From Gemmobacter caeni (lineage in GTDB: Bacteria; Pseudomonadota; Alphaproteobacteria; Rhodobacterales; Rhodobacteraceae), in assembly GCF_003054195.1 (NCBI RefSeq), contig NZ_QBKP01000012.1, positions 62,001 to 126,000 of the forward strand: a stretch of DNA of 64,000 nt, written 5' to 3'. A program made the position numbers and the translations under genes. This document shows positions 1-8,731 of this stretch, piece by piece (positions within the stretch are counted from its first letter, which is position 1; each line of letters starts with the position of its first letter). The notes under the pieces are model-generated. The model made no database searches. It saw only the letters and a program-made list of their open reading frames with translations, and had not been told where the DNA came from.

Positions 1-303
1 TTCATAGCACAGTTTCACGATGCATGTGTATTTTTTTGCGGACAACGAAATTTATTTCAGTTACGGTTGGAACTGTCAAGAAAAGGCTGGCCGGGGTTCG
101 CATCGCTGGAGGGCGGCGAAATATTCGGGGAGGACAGCCGTCACGACAGGCGCCGGGGAGGGGTGCATGCCGTTGAAAATGAAAGAGATCACAACATCAT
201 CGGCAGCGCGCCCGCTGTGCGGCGCCCGTCTTGCGGCGTCGGCCGCCGGGGGCGCCCCGGCTCGATTCGCCGCCTGCCGTTCCATCATCACGGAGGTCCG
301 CCG
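1..303 (+). promoter_or_regulatory. Upstream region of the polyol ABC/kinase operon
   Basis: I see no convincing gene here. The first ~90 bases are much more AT-rich than the rest of the window, as expected of a promoter region. CAGTT (58-62) and AACTG (71-75) form a short inverted repeat that could be an operator. A strong Shine-Dalgarno GGAGG lies near 293, nine bases before the ATG at 304. An open frame runs through from 67 in frame with the DUF2291 gene, but its extra residues look like translated non-coding DNA. Promoter elements are not resolved. Confidence 0.4.
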
Positions 304-960
304 ATGAACCGCGCCACATCCCCCGCCCCCCGTGCGCCCGCCGCGCCGCGCCGTGGGCTGATGCTTTCGCTGGCGCTGGGCCTCGCGCTGCTGGCGGCGA
401 TGGCGCTGGATACCAAGGTGGTGCGTCTCGGGTCCGATCTGGATGTGCGCCAGCAGGCGTTTTCGCCCGACAGCTTTGGCGAGGCGGAGTTTCCCCGCAT
501 TCAGGCCAATATCGAGGGCCGGGCGGTGGATGCGCTGGTCATCGCGCCTGAGGCTCTGGCCGACAAGGCGGCGGCGGGCCAGAAATACGGCACCGTGTCT
601 TCGACAGGGGCCATCATTCCGGTGAAGCTTTCCGGTGTGGTGGGTGAGGGAAAATCAGGCGTCTACCAGCTTGCCATCGAGGGCATGCCGCCGGAAATCA
701 AGGTCCGGCTGCAAACCGGCCCGGCAATCAACGGCACCGATCTGCGCGACGCGCCGGGGGACATCGCCTTTGGCAGTTTCAAGAACCAGATCGAGTATCA
801 GGATGCCGGCTCTGGCATCAACCGCGCCATGAAAAAGGCCGTTCTGGACGGGCTGGATACCGCATCGTTGCAAGGCAGGACGGTCGAGGTCATCGGCGCG
901 TTCCGGCTGGTGAATCCGAAAAACTGGATGATCACCCCTGTGAGGATCACCGTGAAATGA
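304..960 (+). CDS. DUF2291 family periplasmic protein of a sugar ABC operon
   Basis: A 218-residue protein with one hydrophobic N-terminal segment (about residues 19-36), followed by a soluble domain that should be periplasmic. The body matches my recollection of DUF2291, a family of putative lipoproteins encoded beside ribose- and erythritol-type ABC transporters. No lipobox cysteine is visible, so this copy is probably anchored by the N-terminal helix or cleaved. The start at 304 is chosen for its GGAGG and because the signal-like segment follows directly. Its stop overlaps the start of the ATPase gene (ATGA), so the two are translationally coupled. The biochemical role of the family is not established; an accessory role in sugar uptake is inferred. 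Confidence 0.75.
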   Translation: MNRATSPAPRAPAAPRRGLMLSLALGLALLAAMALDTKVVRLGSDLDVRQQAFSPDSFGEAEFPRIQANIEGRAVDALVIAPEALADKAAAGQKYGTVSSTGAIIPVKLSGVVGEGKSGVYQLAIEGMPPEIKVRLQTGPAINGTDLRDAPGDIAFGSFKNQIEYQDAGSGINRAMKKAVLDGLDTASLQGRTVEVIGAFRLVNPKNWMITPVRITVK

Positions 961-2498
961 CCGATGTTCCGCAGCAAAAACCGGATCTGGCCGAGGTGGT
1001 TCTGGCCGCCCGTAACGTGGCGAAATCCTACGGTAATGTTCATGCGCTTAAAGGCGTGAACTTCGACATTCATCGCGGGCAGGTGACCACGCTGTTCGGC
1101 GAGAATGGCGCGGGCAAGTCGACGCTGATGAAGATCCTTTCCGGTGTGATCCAGCCGACCAGCGGCGAGATCATTCTTGATGGCAAGCCGGTCGCCTTCA
1201 ACAATTCGACTGAGGCGCGGGATCGCGGGATTTCCATCATTCACCAGGAACTCAGCCTCGCCCCGAACCTGAGCGTGCGCGACAATATCTTCATGGGGCG
1301 CGAGATCATGGGCCCGACCGGCGTCGATTTCGCCGAAGAGGAACGTCAGGCCCGTCGCCTGATGGCAGAGCTTGAGGAAGACATCGACCCGCTGACCCCG
1401 GTGGAGGAGTTGCGCCTTGGCCAGCAGCAGATCGTGGAAATCGCCCGCGCCCTGTCGGTGGACAGCCGCATCCTGATCATGGACGAACCGACCAGCGCAC
1501 TGTCGGCGTCCGAGGTTGAGGTGCTGTTCAAGGTCATCCGCGACCTGACGGCCAAGGGGGTCAGCATCGTCTATATCTCGCACCACCTGGAAGAGGCGTT
1601 GCAGATCACCGATCACGCGGTGGTATTGCGTGATGGCACGATGACCGCCTATGCGCCACGCGGCGGAATCGACCTTGAATGGATCGTCCGCAACATGGTG
1701 GGCGACAATTACGATCTGGGCAGCCCGCCCGAGGGGCATGTCTTTGGCGAAGTGGCGCTGTCGGTGCGCGACCTGACGGTGGCCGATCCCAAAGGGGGGG
1801 CCTTCAACGTGGTGGACCGGCTGTCGCTGGATCTGCGCGCGGGTGAGGTGGTCTGCATCTACGGGCTGATGGGCGCCGGGCGGACGGAGCTTCTGGAAAC
1901 CGTGGCGGGCCGTTTGCGCGCCAGTAGTGGTGAGGTGGTGCTGGAGGGCCGCGAAATCTCGCATCTTTCCATCGCGGAACGCATCGCGCGCGGTCTGGCA
2001 CTTGTCCCCGAGGATCGGCAGCGCGACGGCCTCGTGCAGACCATGAGCGTGGGCGAGAACCTGTCGCTTGCCTCCATCGCCAGCTTTACCAAAGGGCTGT
2101 TTACCCAGAAGAAGGCCGAACGCGCGCTGATCGACGCCTCTATCCGCGAGGTGACGGTGAAAACCTCCGGCCCGGCCGCCGCCATCGGCTCACTGTCTGG
2201 CGGAAACCAGCAGAAGGTCGTCATCGGCAAGATGCTGGCGACGAAACCCCGCGTCATCATGCTGGATGAACCCTCGCGCGGTATCGACATCGGCGCCAAG
2301 GCTGAGGTGTTCAAGCTGCTGGCCGAAGAGGCGAAGCGCGGCCTTGCCGTGATCTATTCGACCTCGGAAGTCGGTGAATGCCTGTCGATCGCGCATCGGA
2401 TCATCGTCATGCACAAGGGCCGCATCTCGGCCGAATTCGATTCCAACGTCAGCAAGGAAAAGATCATGGCCGCCTCGGGCGAGTCCGTGGCGGCCTGA
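957..2498 (+). CDS. Sugar ABC transporter ATP-binding protein (RbsA/MglA type)
   Basis: A 513-residue cytoplasmic ATPase with two fused nucleotide-binding domains, as in RbsA, MglA and AraG. The first half has a canonical Walker A (GENGAGKST) and Walker B (ILIMDEPTSAL). The second half has the degenerate Walker A typical of the family (GLMGAGRTE), an intact LSGGNQQK signature and MLDEPSRGID. Only the first site is therefore expected to be fully catalytic. It would energise the permease encoded next, with the downstream binding protein supplying substrate. Substrate is inferred from context: the kinase and dehydrogenase that follow suggest erythritol or a related polyol. Confidence 0.93.
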   Translation: MTDVPQQKPDLAEVVLAARNVAKSYGNVHALKGVNFDIHRGQVTTLFGENGAGKSTLMKILSGVIQPTSGEIILDGKPVAFNNSTEARDRGISIIHQELSLAPNLSVRDNIFMGREIMGPTGVDFAEEERQARRLMAELEEDIDPLTPVEELRLGQQQIVEIARALSVDSRILIMDEPTSALSASEVEVLFKVIRDLTAKGVSIVYISHHLEEALQITDHAVVLRDGTMTAYAPRGGIDLEWIVRNMVGDNYDLGSPPEGHVFGEVALSVRDLTVADPKGGAFNVVDRLSLDLRAGEVVCIYGLMGAGRTELLETVAGRLRASSGEVVLEGREISHLSIAERIARGLALVPEDRQRDGLVQTMSVGENLSLASIASFTKGLFTQKKAERALIDASIREVTVKTSGPAAAIGSLSGGNQQKVVIGKMLATKPRVIMLDEPSRGIDIGAKAEVFKLLAEEAKRGLAVIYSTSEVGECLSIAHRIIVMHKGRISAEFDSNVSKEKIMAASGESVAA

Positions 2499-2535
2499 CG
2501 GCCGATCCTCAGCGACCAAGTAACGGAGCCATCCC

Positions 2536-3576
2536 ATGTCGGATACCACACTCGCCCGCACGGCCGCCGCGAAACCCGCCTTCAGCCTTGGCCGGCTGCT
2601 GCTGGAAGGTCGCGCCTTCTTTGCGCTGATCCTGATCGTCGCCGTATTTTCCTTCCTGTCGCCGAACTATTTCACGGTGTCGAACTTCCTCATCATGGCC
2701 AGCCATGTGGCGATTTACGGCATCCTGGCCGTGGGGATGCTGCTGGTGATCCTGAACGGCGGGATCGACCTGTCGGTCGGTTCGGTGCTGGCGCTTTCCG
2801 GCGTGATTGCCGGGGCGCTGATGCAGGGGGTGGAGATGCAGGCGCTGGGCGTCATCCTCTACCCGCCGGTCTGGGCGGTCGTGGTGCTGACCTGCGCGCT
2901 GGGCGCTTTGGTCGGCGCCGTGAACGGCGTGCTGATCGCCTGGTTCAAGGTGCCTGCCTTCGTCGCCACGCTGGGCGTGATGTATGTGGCGCGCGGCGTC
3001 GCGCTTCTGATGACCAACGGCCTGACCTACAACAATCTTTCGGGGCGCCCGGAACTGGGCAACACCGGCTTCGACTGGCTGGGCTTCAACAGGCTGGCGG
3101 GTATTCCGATCTCGGTTCTCGTGCTGGCGGCGATTGCGGTGCTGGCGGGTCTGATGCTCAGCCGGTCGGCTTTCGGGCGCTGGCTCTACGCCTCGGGCGG
3201 CAATGAACGTGCGGCCGATCTGTCGGGCGTGCCGGTCAAGCGGGTGAAGATCACCGTCTACACGCTGTCGGGCATGCTGGCGGCGGTGGCGGGGCTGGTG
3301 CTGTCGTCGCAGCTGACCTCGGCGGGGCCGACGGCTGGCACCACCTATGAACTGACCGCCATCGCAGCGGTGGTCATCGGCGGCGCCGCGCTGACCGGCG
3401 GGCGCGGCACGGTGCGCGGCACCATGCTGGGCGCCTTCGTTATCGGCTTCCTGTCCGACGGGCTCGTGATCATCGGGGTCTCGTCCTACTGGCAGACCGT
3501 GTTCACCGGCGCGGTGATCGTGCTCGCCGTGCTGATGAACTCCATCCAATACGGCAAAGGCCCGCGCAAGGGCTGA
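2536..3576 (+). CDS. Sugar ABC transporter permease (RbsC type)
   Basis: A 346-residue inner-membrane permease of the ribose/galactose (BPD_transp_2) family with about eight to ten hydrophobic segments. It contains the family stretch NGGIDLSVGS after the second helix and, near the C-terminus, the cytoplasmic-loop sequence GGAALTGGRGTV that contacts the ATPase. It starts 37 bases after the ATPase gene with a usable GGAG upstream. As a single permease gene it should act as a homodimer. Position between the ATPase and the binding protein fixes its role as the channel of this importer. Confidence 0.93.
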   Translation: MSDTTLARTAAAKPAFSLGRLLLEGRAFFALILIVAVFSFLSPNYFTVSNFLIMASHVAIYGILAVGMLLVILNGGIDLSVGSVLALSGVIAGALMQGVEMQALGVILYPPVWAVVVLTCALGALVGAVNGVLIAWFKVPAFVATLGVMYVARGVALLMTNGLTYNNLSGRPELGNTGFDWLGFNRLAGIPISVLVLAAIAVLAGLMLSRSAFGRWLYASGGNERAADLSGVPVKRVKITVYTLSGMLAAVAGLVLSSQLTSAGPTAGTTYELTAIAAVVIGGAALTGGRGTVRGTMLGAFVIGFLSDGLVIIGVSSYWQTVFTGAVIVLAVLMNSIQYGKGPRKG

Positions 3577-3669
3577 GCCGACCGACCTTCCCGACCGGGC
3601 CGGACCCAACCGACCCGCGCGGAAAGCCTTGCCAAGACGGCAAACGACCAAACCAAGGGAGAGAGAACC

Positions 3670-4617
3670 ATGCTGAAACTGACCCGCCGTGCCCTGATGG
3701 CCGCCGTGGCTGTGACCCCGCTGATGAGCTATGCCGCCGCAGCCGAGGGGCTGATCTCGATCATCGTCACCGACCCGGCGAACCCCTATTGGTTCACCGA
3801 GGGAGAAGTGGCCAAGGCGACCGCCGAAAGCATGGGCTACACGGCCAATGTTTCGGCCCACAAGGGCGACACCAATGCCGAAAGCACCCTGATCGACACC
3901 GCGATCACCAACAAGTCGGCTGCTATCATCCTTGACCCGGCAAATGCCGATGGCTCCATCGGGGCGGTGAAGAAGGCCGTGGATGCGGGTATCCCGGTGA
4001 TCCTCGTGAATGCCGAGATCAACCAGGAAGGGCTGGCCAAGGCGCAGTTGGTGTCGAACAACGCCCAGGGCGCCGCGCTGGGGGCGGAACAGTGGGTGGC
4101 CGATGTGGGCGACGCTGGCAAATACGTCGAGCTGTTTGGCAATCCGTCGGACAACAATGCCGCGACCCGTTCGAACGGCTACGAGACCGTCATCACCCAA
4201 TACCCGGATCTGGAAAAGGTCGGCAAGGAAGTGGCGAACTGGGACCGCACCCAAGGCTATCAGAAGATGCAGTCGCTGTTGCAAGCCAACCCCGACATCA
4301 TTGGCGTGATCTCGGGCAATGATGAGATGGCGCTGGGCGCGATTGCCGCGCTGAAAGAGGCGGGCAAGCTGGATCAGGTGAAGGTCGGCGGCTTCGACGG
4401 TTCGCCCGATGCGGTCGCGGCGGTGAAAGCGGGCGAGATGCAATATACCGTCCTGCAACCCGTCGCGGTCTTCTCGGCCGAAGCTGTGCGTCAGGCCGAC
4501 AACGTGATCAAGACCGGCTCCACCGGCGCGGCGACCGAAAAGCAGCTTTTCGACTGCCTGCTGATCACCAAGGACAATGTGGACAAATACACCGCCGCTT
4601 TCACCCTGTCCGAGTGA
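3670..4617 (+). CDS. Periplasmic sugar/polyol-binding protein (RbsB type)
   Basis: A 315-residue periplasmic binding protein of the type-I sugar family. It has an N-terminal signal ending near residues 23-25; the twin arginine (LTRRALM) resembles a Tat motif, though Sec export is also possible. The mature part has the usual landmarks: an early strand with DPANPYW, a middle segment ILDPANADG, and a late GGFDGSPDA. It delivers substrate to the adjoining permease/ATPase. A good GGGAGAG ribosome site precedes the ATG. Two strong stem-loops follow the gene, typical where a binding protein is made in excess over its transporter. Erythritol-type substrate is inferred from the downstream enzymes. Confidence 0.9.
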   Translation: MLKLTRRALMAAVAVTPLMSYAAAAEGLISIIVTDPANPYWFTEGEVAKATAESMGYTANVSAHKGDTNAESTLIDTAITNKSAAIILDPANADGSIGAVKKAVDAGIPVILVNAEINQEGLAKAQLVSNNAQGAALGAEQWVADVGDAGKYVELFGNPSDNNAATRSNGYETVITQYPDLEKVGKEVANWDRTQGYQKMQSLLQANPDIIGVISGNDEMALGAIAALKEAGKLDQVKVGGFDGSPDAVAAVKAGEMQYTVLQPVAVFSAEAVRQADNVIKTGSTGAATEKQLFDCLLITKDNVDKYTAAFTLSE

Positions 4618-4626
4618 TTGACGGGT

Positions 4627-4685
4627 GGGGCGCCGCTGTGCGCCCCGGCATTCAGGCGGGGCCGGGTGCATCTGCATCCGGCCCC
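4627..4685 (+). repeat. Tandem stem-loops between binding-protein and kinase genes
   Basis: Two GC-rich hairpins lie in the 91-base gap after the binding-protein gene. The first pairs GGGGCGC (4627-4633) with GCGCCCC (4640-4646) around a six-base loop. The second pairs GGGGCCGG (4658-4665) with CCGGCCCC (4678-4685). Neither has a T-run, so they are more likely to protect the upstream mRNA end or attenuate read-through than to terminate fully. Confidence 0.6.
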
Positions 4686-4708
4686 GATCTTTCCGAAAGG
4701 GATCTGCC

Positions 4709-6223
4709 ATGGCTTGCCTGCTGGGTATCGACAACGGCCTGACCGTCAGCAAGGCGGTGATTTTTGACGAGAACGGGCGCGAGATCGCGGCGGCGCTGCG
4801 CCGTGTGCCGCAACAGATACCGCAGCCCCGGTATGTCGAACGTGACATGGCCGGTCTCTGGCGCGCGACGGCCGAAGCGGTGGCCGAGGCGCTGGCCAGA
4901 TCTGGCCGCGCGCCGGGTGATATCACGGCAGTGGCGGCGACAGCGCATGGCGACGGGCTTTACTTGCTCGATCAGGCGGCGCAACCGCTGGGCGCGGGCA
5001 TCCTGTCGCTGGACAGCCGCGCGGCGGACGTGGTCGCGGGCTGGCAGGCCGATGGCACCGCCGCGGCCGCTTTGGCGCGCACGGGGCAGGAACCGCATGC
5101 CTCTGCCCCTTCGGCGCTGCTGGTCTGGATTGCGCGAAACCAGCCCGAGCGTTTCGCCCGGATCGGGCATGTCCTGGCCTGCAAGGACTGGATCCGGTTT
5201 TGCCTGACCGGCAGCATCGGCACCGATCTGACCGAGGCCAGCACCTCTTTCACCGATGTATCGACGCAGGCCTATGCGGCAGACATTCCCGGCATTTTCG
5301 GGCTTGGCACGCTGAACCTGCCTGAAATCAGCCGCCCGGATCATGTGGTGGGTCATGTGACCGAAGCCGCCGCCGCTTTGACGGGGCTGTGCATCGGCAC
5401 GCCAGTTGTGGCGGGGCTGCACGATGTGACGGCCTCTGGCCTTGGCATCGGCGGCTATGGCGAGGGGATCGTTGCCATTGTCGCAGGCACCTATTCGATC
5501 AACGAAACCGTGACGCGGCAGCCGCTCTGCGATGCGCGCTGGTTCTGCCGTAACGGCATTGCGCCGGGTGAATGGAACGCCATGGCGATCTCGCCTGCCT
5601 CTGCCACCAATTACGACTGGCTGCTGGATCGCACCTTCGGCGCCGAGCGGCAGGCGGCCGAGGCTGCGGGGGGCTCGATCCATCCGCAGGCGGCGGCAGA
5701 GTTGCAGGCCGCGCTGGCGCGGCAATCGACGCTGATGTTCCACCCCTACCTGTTCGGTTCACCCCATGGAGCGGGGGCCAGCGCCGGCTTTCTTGGCCTG
5801 CGCGGCTGGCATGACCGGGGTGACATGCTGCGCGCCGTTGTGGAGGGCATCGCCTTCAACCACCGCCTGCATGTCGATGCGCTGCGCGAAGGGTTTGCCC
5901 CGCGCGAGGTACGGCTGACCGGGGGGATTTCCCGCAATCCCGCCATCGCGCAACTGTTTGCCGATGTGCTGAACCTGCCGGTCACCGTGCCCGGCACCGG
6001 CGAGGCCGCCGCCTGGGGCGCCGCGCTTTGTGCCGGGGTAGGGGTGGGGCTTTACCAAAGCCCGCGGCACGGCCCGCCAGCGCGGGAAGGCGTCACCTTT
6101 GACCCGCAGCCCGAACGCGCCGCCGAGATGGCCTGCCGTTACGCGCTGCATGGCGAAATCGCCGCACAACTGGCGCCGATCTGGCCCGCGCTGGAGGCTC
6201 TGGCCCCCGAGGATACTGCCTGA
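4709..6223 (+). CDS. eryA: FGGY-family carbohydrate kinase, probable erythritol kinase
   Basis: A 504-residue kinase of the FGGY family that would phosphorylate an imported polyol in the cytosol. The N-terminal ATPase-fold loop is GIDNGLTVSKAV. The C-terminal domain has LTGGISRNPAIAQLFADVL, the usual adenosine-binding region, and GEAAAWGAA. The segment with CRNGI and NYDWLLD resembles erythritol kinases of Brucella and Rhizobium as I recall them, rather than xylulokinases. The start at 4709 is chosen over an upstream in-frame codon at 4625 because it follows GAAAGGGATC and begins directly at the first strand. An EryB-like dehydrogenase follows one base after the stop, supporting the erythritol call. 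Other polyols such as adonitol or L-arabitol remain possible. Confidence 0.72.
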   Translation: MACLLGIDNGLTVSKAVIFDENGREIAAALRRVPQQIPQPRYVERDMAGLWRATAEAVAEALARSGRAPGDITAVAATAHGDGLYLLDQAAQPLGAGILSLDSRAADVVAGWQADGTAAAALARTGQEPHASAPSALLVWIARNQPERFARIGHVLACKDWIRFCLTGSIGTDLTEASTSFTDVSTQAYAADIPGIFGLGTLNLPEISRPDHVVGHVTEAAAALTGLCIGTPVVAGLHDVTASGLGIGGYGEGIVAIVAGTYSINETVTRQPLCDARWFCRNGIAPGEWNAMAISPASATNYDWLLDRTFGAERQAAEAAGGSIHPQAAAELQAALARQSTLMFHPYLFGSPHGAGASAGFLGLRGWHDRGDMLRAVVEGIAFNHRLHVDALREGFAPREVRLTGGISRNPAIAQLFADVLNLPVTVPGTGEAAAWGAALCAGVGVGLYQSPRHGPPAREGVTFDPQPERAAEMACRYALHGEIAAQLAPIWPALEALAPEDTA

Positions 6224-6224
6224 A

Positions 6225-7856
6225 ATGACCGAGACCCCCATTGACGTGCTGATCCTCGGCGCCGGGATCAATGGCGCGGGCCTGTTCCGCGATCTTTGCG
6301 AACAGGGGCTGACCTGCGTGATCGCCGACAAGGGCGACTATGGCTCGGGCACATCGGCTGCGCCCTCGCGGTTGATCCATGGCGGCATCAAGTATCTGGA
6401 AACCGGCGAGTTTCGCCTTGTCGCCCAATCGACGCTGGAGCGGAACCTTCTCCTGCGCAACGCGCCGCATTGCGTGCATCCGCTGCCGACCGTGATCCCG
6501 ATCTTTTCGTGGTTCAAGGGCATTGGCGCGGCGCTGCGCACGCTGATGGGATCGACCACCGCGCCACGGGCACGCGGGGCGGTGCTGATGAAAATTGGCC
6601 TCGCGCTTTACGATTTCTATGGGGCCCGCGCGCGGGTCATGCCGCGCCATGCGCTGTGGGGCCGGGCGAGGGCGCTGGCCGAAATCCCGCCGCTGACCCC
6701 GCGCATCGTGGCGGCAGGGCGCTACTATGACGCGACCGTGGCGCATCCCGAACGGCTGGTGCTGGAGCTGATGCAGGATGGTTTGCGGGCCAGCCCGGCG
6801 TCGCGGGCCTTCAATCATTGCGCCTTGCTGGGGGCGGAGGGCGCCACGGTGCGACTGCGTGCCGTCGATGGCACCGAACTGGCACTGCGCCCGCGTGTGG
6901 TGATCAATGCGGCGGGGCCGTGGATCGACGCGGTGAACGCCACGCTGGGCCTGCAAACGCGGCTGATCGGCGGCACCAAGGGTTCGCATATCCTGTTGGA
7001 TCATCCGGCGCTTCTGGCGGCGCTGAAGGGGCGGATGATCTATTTCGAGGCCGATGACGGGCGCATCTGCCTGGTGTTCGATTATCTTGGGCGGGCGCTG
7101 GTCGGATCGACCGATACCCGTGCCGATGACCCGGACGGCGTGCGCTGCGAGGACGGCGAAATCGACTATTTTCTGCAAAGCCTGCGCAGCCTGCTGCCGG
7201 GGCTGGCGTTCGACCGCAGCCAGATCGTCTATGCCTATTCCGGCATCCGGCCCCTGCCCGCGTCGGATGGCACGGCGGCGGGGCTGATCAGCCGCGACCA
7301 TTCCGCCCCGGTAATCGAGCCGTCAGATGCGCGCGACTGGCCGGTGATCTCGCTGGTTGGCGGCAAGTGGACAACCTTCCGTGGCTTTGCCGAGGAGGTG
7401 GCGGATACGGTTCTGTCGCGCCTTGGTCGGGCGCGGCGCGTCAGCACGCGCGATCTGCCCATCGGAGGCGGGCGGGATTATCCGGCTGACCCTGCGGTCT
7501 GGGCGGCTGAGGCGGGCGGGGCGCCGGGGCGGGCGGCCACGCTGCTCGCACGCTATGGCACCACGGCGCGGGCGATTCTGCAGGCGGAGGGTGCGGCGCC
7601 CACCTCGCTGGAAGATGCGCCCGATTACACACTGGAAGAGCTGGGCTGGCTGAGCCGCAACGAACAGGTGCAAGGTCTGGAGGATCTGGTGATGCGGCGC
7701 ACCGCGCTTGCCGTCACCGGGCGGCTGAGCATGCGCGACCTGGACCGGATCGCAGGGCTGCTCGCCGAAGTTCTGAACTGGGACGCACCACGCCGCGAGG
7801 CTGAACTGGCGCAGGTGCGCGCCCGGCTGACCGGGCGCCACCATATGCGGCTTTAG
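6225..7856 (+). CDS. eryB: FAD-dependent polyol-phosphate dehydrogenase, probable erythritol-1-phosphate dehydrogenase
   Basis: A 543-residue flavoprotein of the GlpD/GlpA family. The FAD-binding Rossmann motif GAGINGAG lies near residue 12, followed by SAAPSRLIHGGIKYLETGEF, which matches the glycerol-3-phosphate dehydrogenase signature. GGKWTTFRGFAEE and a C-terminal helical domain complete the fold. In the Brucella and rhizobial erythritol pathway EryB oxidises the EryA product; gene order kinase-dehydrogenase is the same here. Start 6225 is one base after the kinase stop; an upstream in-frame ATG at 6099 lies inside the kinase gene. The partners expected for a complete pathway (EryC, EryD, isomerases) are not in the window and could lie to the left. 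A plain glycerol-3-phosphate dehydrogenase is the alternative. Confidence 0.72.
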   Translation: MTETPIDVLILGAGINGAGLFRDLCEQGLTCVIADKGDYGSGTSAAPSRLIHGGIKYLETGEFRLVAQSTLERNLLLRNAPHCVHPLPTVIPIFSWFKGIGAALRTLMGSTTAPRARGAVLMKIGLALYDFYGARARVMPRHALWGRARALAEIPPLTPRIVAAGRYYDATVAHPERLVLELMQDGLRASPASRAFNHCALLGAEGATVRLRAVDGTELALRPRVVINAAGPWIDAVNATLGLQTRLIGGTKGSHILLDHPALLAALKGRMIYFEADDGRICLVFDYLGRALVGSTDTRADDPDGVRCEDGEIDYFLQSLRSLLPGLAFDRSQIVYAYSGIRPLPASDGTAAGLISRDHSAPVIEPSDARDWPVISLVGGKWTTFRGFAEEVADTVLSRLGRARRVSTRDLPIGGGRDYPADPAVWAAEAGGAPGRAATLLARYGTTARAILQAEGAAPTSLEDAPDYTLEELGWLSRNEQVQGLEDLVMRRTALAVTGRLSMRDLDRIAGLLAEVLNWDAPRREAELAQVRARLTGRHHMRL

Positions 7857-7858
7857 GC

Positions 7859-8311
7859 TCAGCCTGCCAGCCGCGCCTCAAGGTCCAGAAGCTGCCGCAC
7901 CGCGCTGGCGGCCTCGGCGCCCTTCTTGACGAAATGGTCGCGGTAGAAATCGGTCAGCACATCGACCGGCTGGTAGTTATGCGGCGTCAGCGAGACCGAC
8001 AGGCAGGGCACGCCGGTTTCAAGACCCACATTCATCAGCCCGGTCACCACGGCACCGGCGACGAAATCGTGGCGGTAGATGCCGCCATCCACCACGAAGG
8101 CGGCAGCCACCACGGCGTTGAAATGCCCGGTCTGCGCCAGTTTCTTCGCGGCCAGCGGCATTTCGAATGCACCGGGCACGTCGAAGGTTTCCACCTCGGC
8201 GCCGGGGATCAGCCGGGCGGCCTCGGCCAGAAAGCCCTCATGTGCACGGTCCACGATGTCATCGTGCCAGCGCGCGCGGATGAAAGCGATGCGGGGGGTT
8301 TTGGTCGTCAT
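7859..8311 (-). CDS. ribH: 6,7-dimethyl-8-ribityllumazine synthase, RibH2 type
   Basis: A 150-residue cytoplasmic enzyme for the penultimate step of riboflavin synthesis, condensing the ribityl-pyrimidinedione with the four-carbon butanone phosphate. The sequence has VPGAFEMPLAAKKLA and the RHDFVAGAVVTGLM / VSLTPHNY segments that I associate with the alphaproteobacterial type-II (RibH2, decameric) enzymes of Brucella and Mesorhizobium rather than the usual RibH1. An FMN riboswitch lies upstream on the same strand. The gene converges on the polyol dehydrogenase with a two-base gap. Other riboflavin genes are not present here. Confidence 0.93.
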   Translation of the reverse strand: MTTKTPRIAFIRARWHDDIVDRAHEGFLAEAARLIPGAEVETFDVPGAFEMPLAAKKLAQTGHFNAVVAAAFVVDGGIYRHDFVAGAVVTGLMNVGLETGVPCLSVSLTPHNYQPVDVLTDFYRDHFVKKGAEAASAVRQLLDLEARLAG

Positions 8312-8390
8312 GTTTTCGGAACCTTCCGTTCAATTGCGTCAGGTCCCAGAGCACGAGTCACACCCGGCCCGCGGGAGGCAGGCCGTGCGC

Positions 8391-8517
8391 GATTCTCTTC
8401 CATCCGGACTATACCGTCGGCCCCGGAGTTTCACCGGATCTGCTGACCCTTCGTTGCCGAAGGCGCTCGCGGGCTATACCGCCGGTGGGGAGTTGCACCC
8501 CGCCCTGAGAACCCTTT
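8391..8517 (-). ncRNA. FMN riboswitch (RFN element) upstream of ribH
   Basis: Read on the reverse strand, this stretch has the conserved RFN blocks in order: AGGGTTCTCAGGGCGGGGTG, ACTCCCCACCGGCGGT, AGCCCGCGAGCG, a variable stem, GATCCGGTGAAACTCCGG, GCCGACGGTATAGTCCGGATG and GGAAGAGAAT. This is a near-consensus FMN aptamer. Between it and the ATG at 8311 lie a GC-rich CGGCC/GGCCG hairpin and a 12-base palindrome at 8317-8328 that contains the likely ribosome site GGAAGG. No T-run is present, so translational repression by FMN is the likelier mechanism. Confidence 0.95.
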
Positions 8518-8731
8518 CTGACTAACCTGTCTGTGGCGCGATGACCAGCCTGCAACCGGCATCGGCATGTCGGAAACCGGCAGCCAGGAGTCAACAAATC
8601 CGGCATTAAGGCGGCCGGATTGGCATTTCGCCTGTCCCAAAGCGGTTGCATTTGACCATTTGGTCGGTCTTACTGTGGCGATCAAGGGCGCGTGATGAAC
8701 GGTGCCCTCAATGCCAAGGGGAGATGCTGGT
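8518..8731 (+). promoter_or_regulatory. Divergent intergenic region ahead of the TRAP genes
   Basis: No gene is seen here. It should hold the riboswitch-ribH promoter (reverse) and the TRAP promoter (forward). A perfect 12-base dyad GACCA-TT-TGGTC sits at 8654-8665, overlapping a TTGACC hexamer (8652-8657) that could be a -35 element; a matching -10 is not obvious. A repressor site for the TRAP operon is a reasonable guess. The ribosome site AAGGGGAGA precedes the ATG at 8732. Confidence 0.4.

Noticed and set aside
67-303. N-terminal extension of the DUF2291 gene
   Set aside because: The extra residues are arginine/glycine-rich with no homology pattern, and a strong ribosome site and signal-like segment mark the start at 304.
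2509-4926. 805-codon open frame on the reverse strand
   Set aside because: It is antisense to the ABC permease, binding protein and kinase genes. Its residue composition (very high His, Arg, Gln, Asp) is that of a shadow frame in GC-rich DNA.
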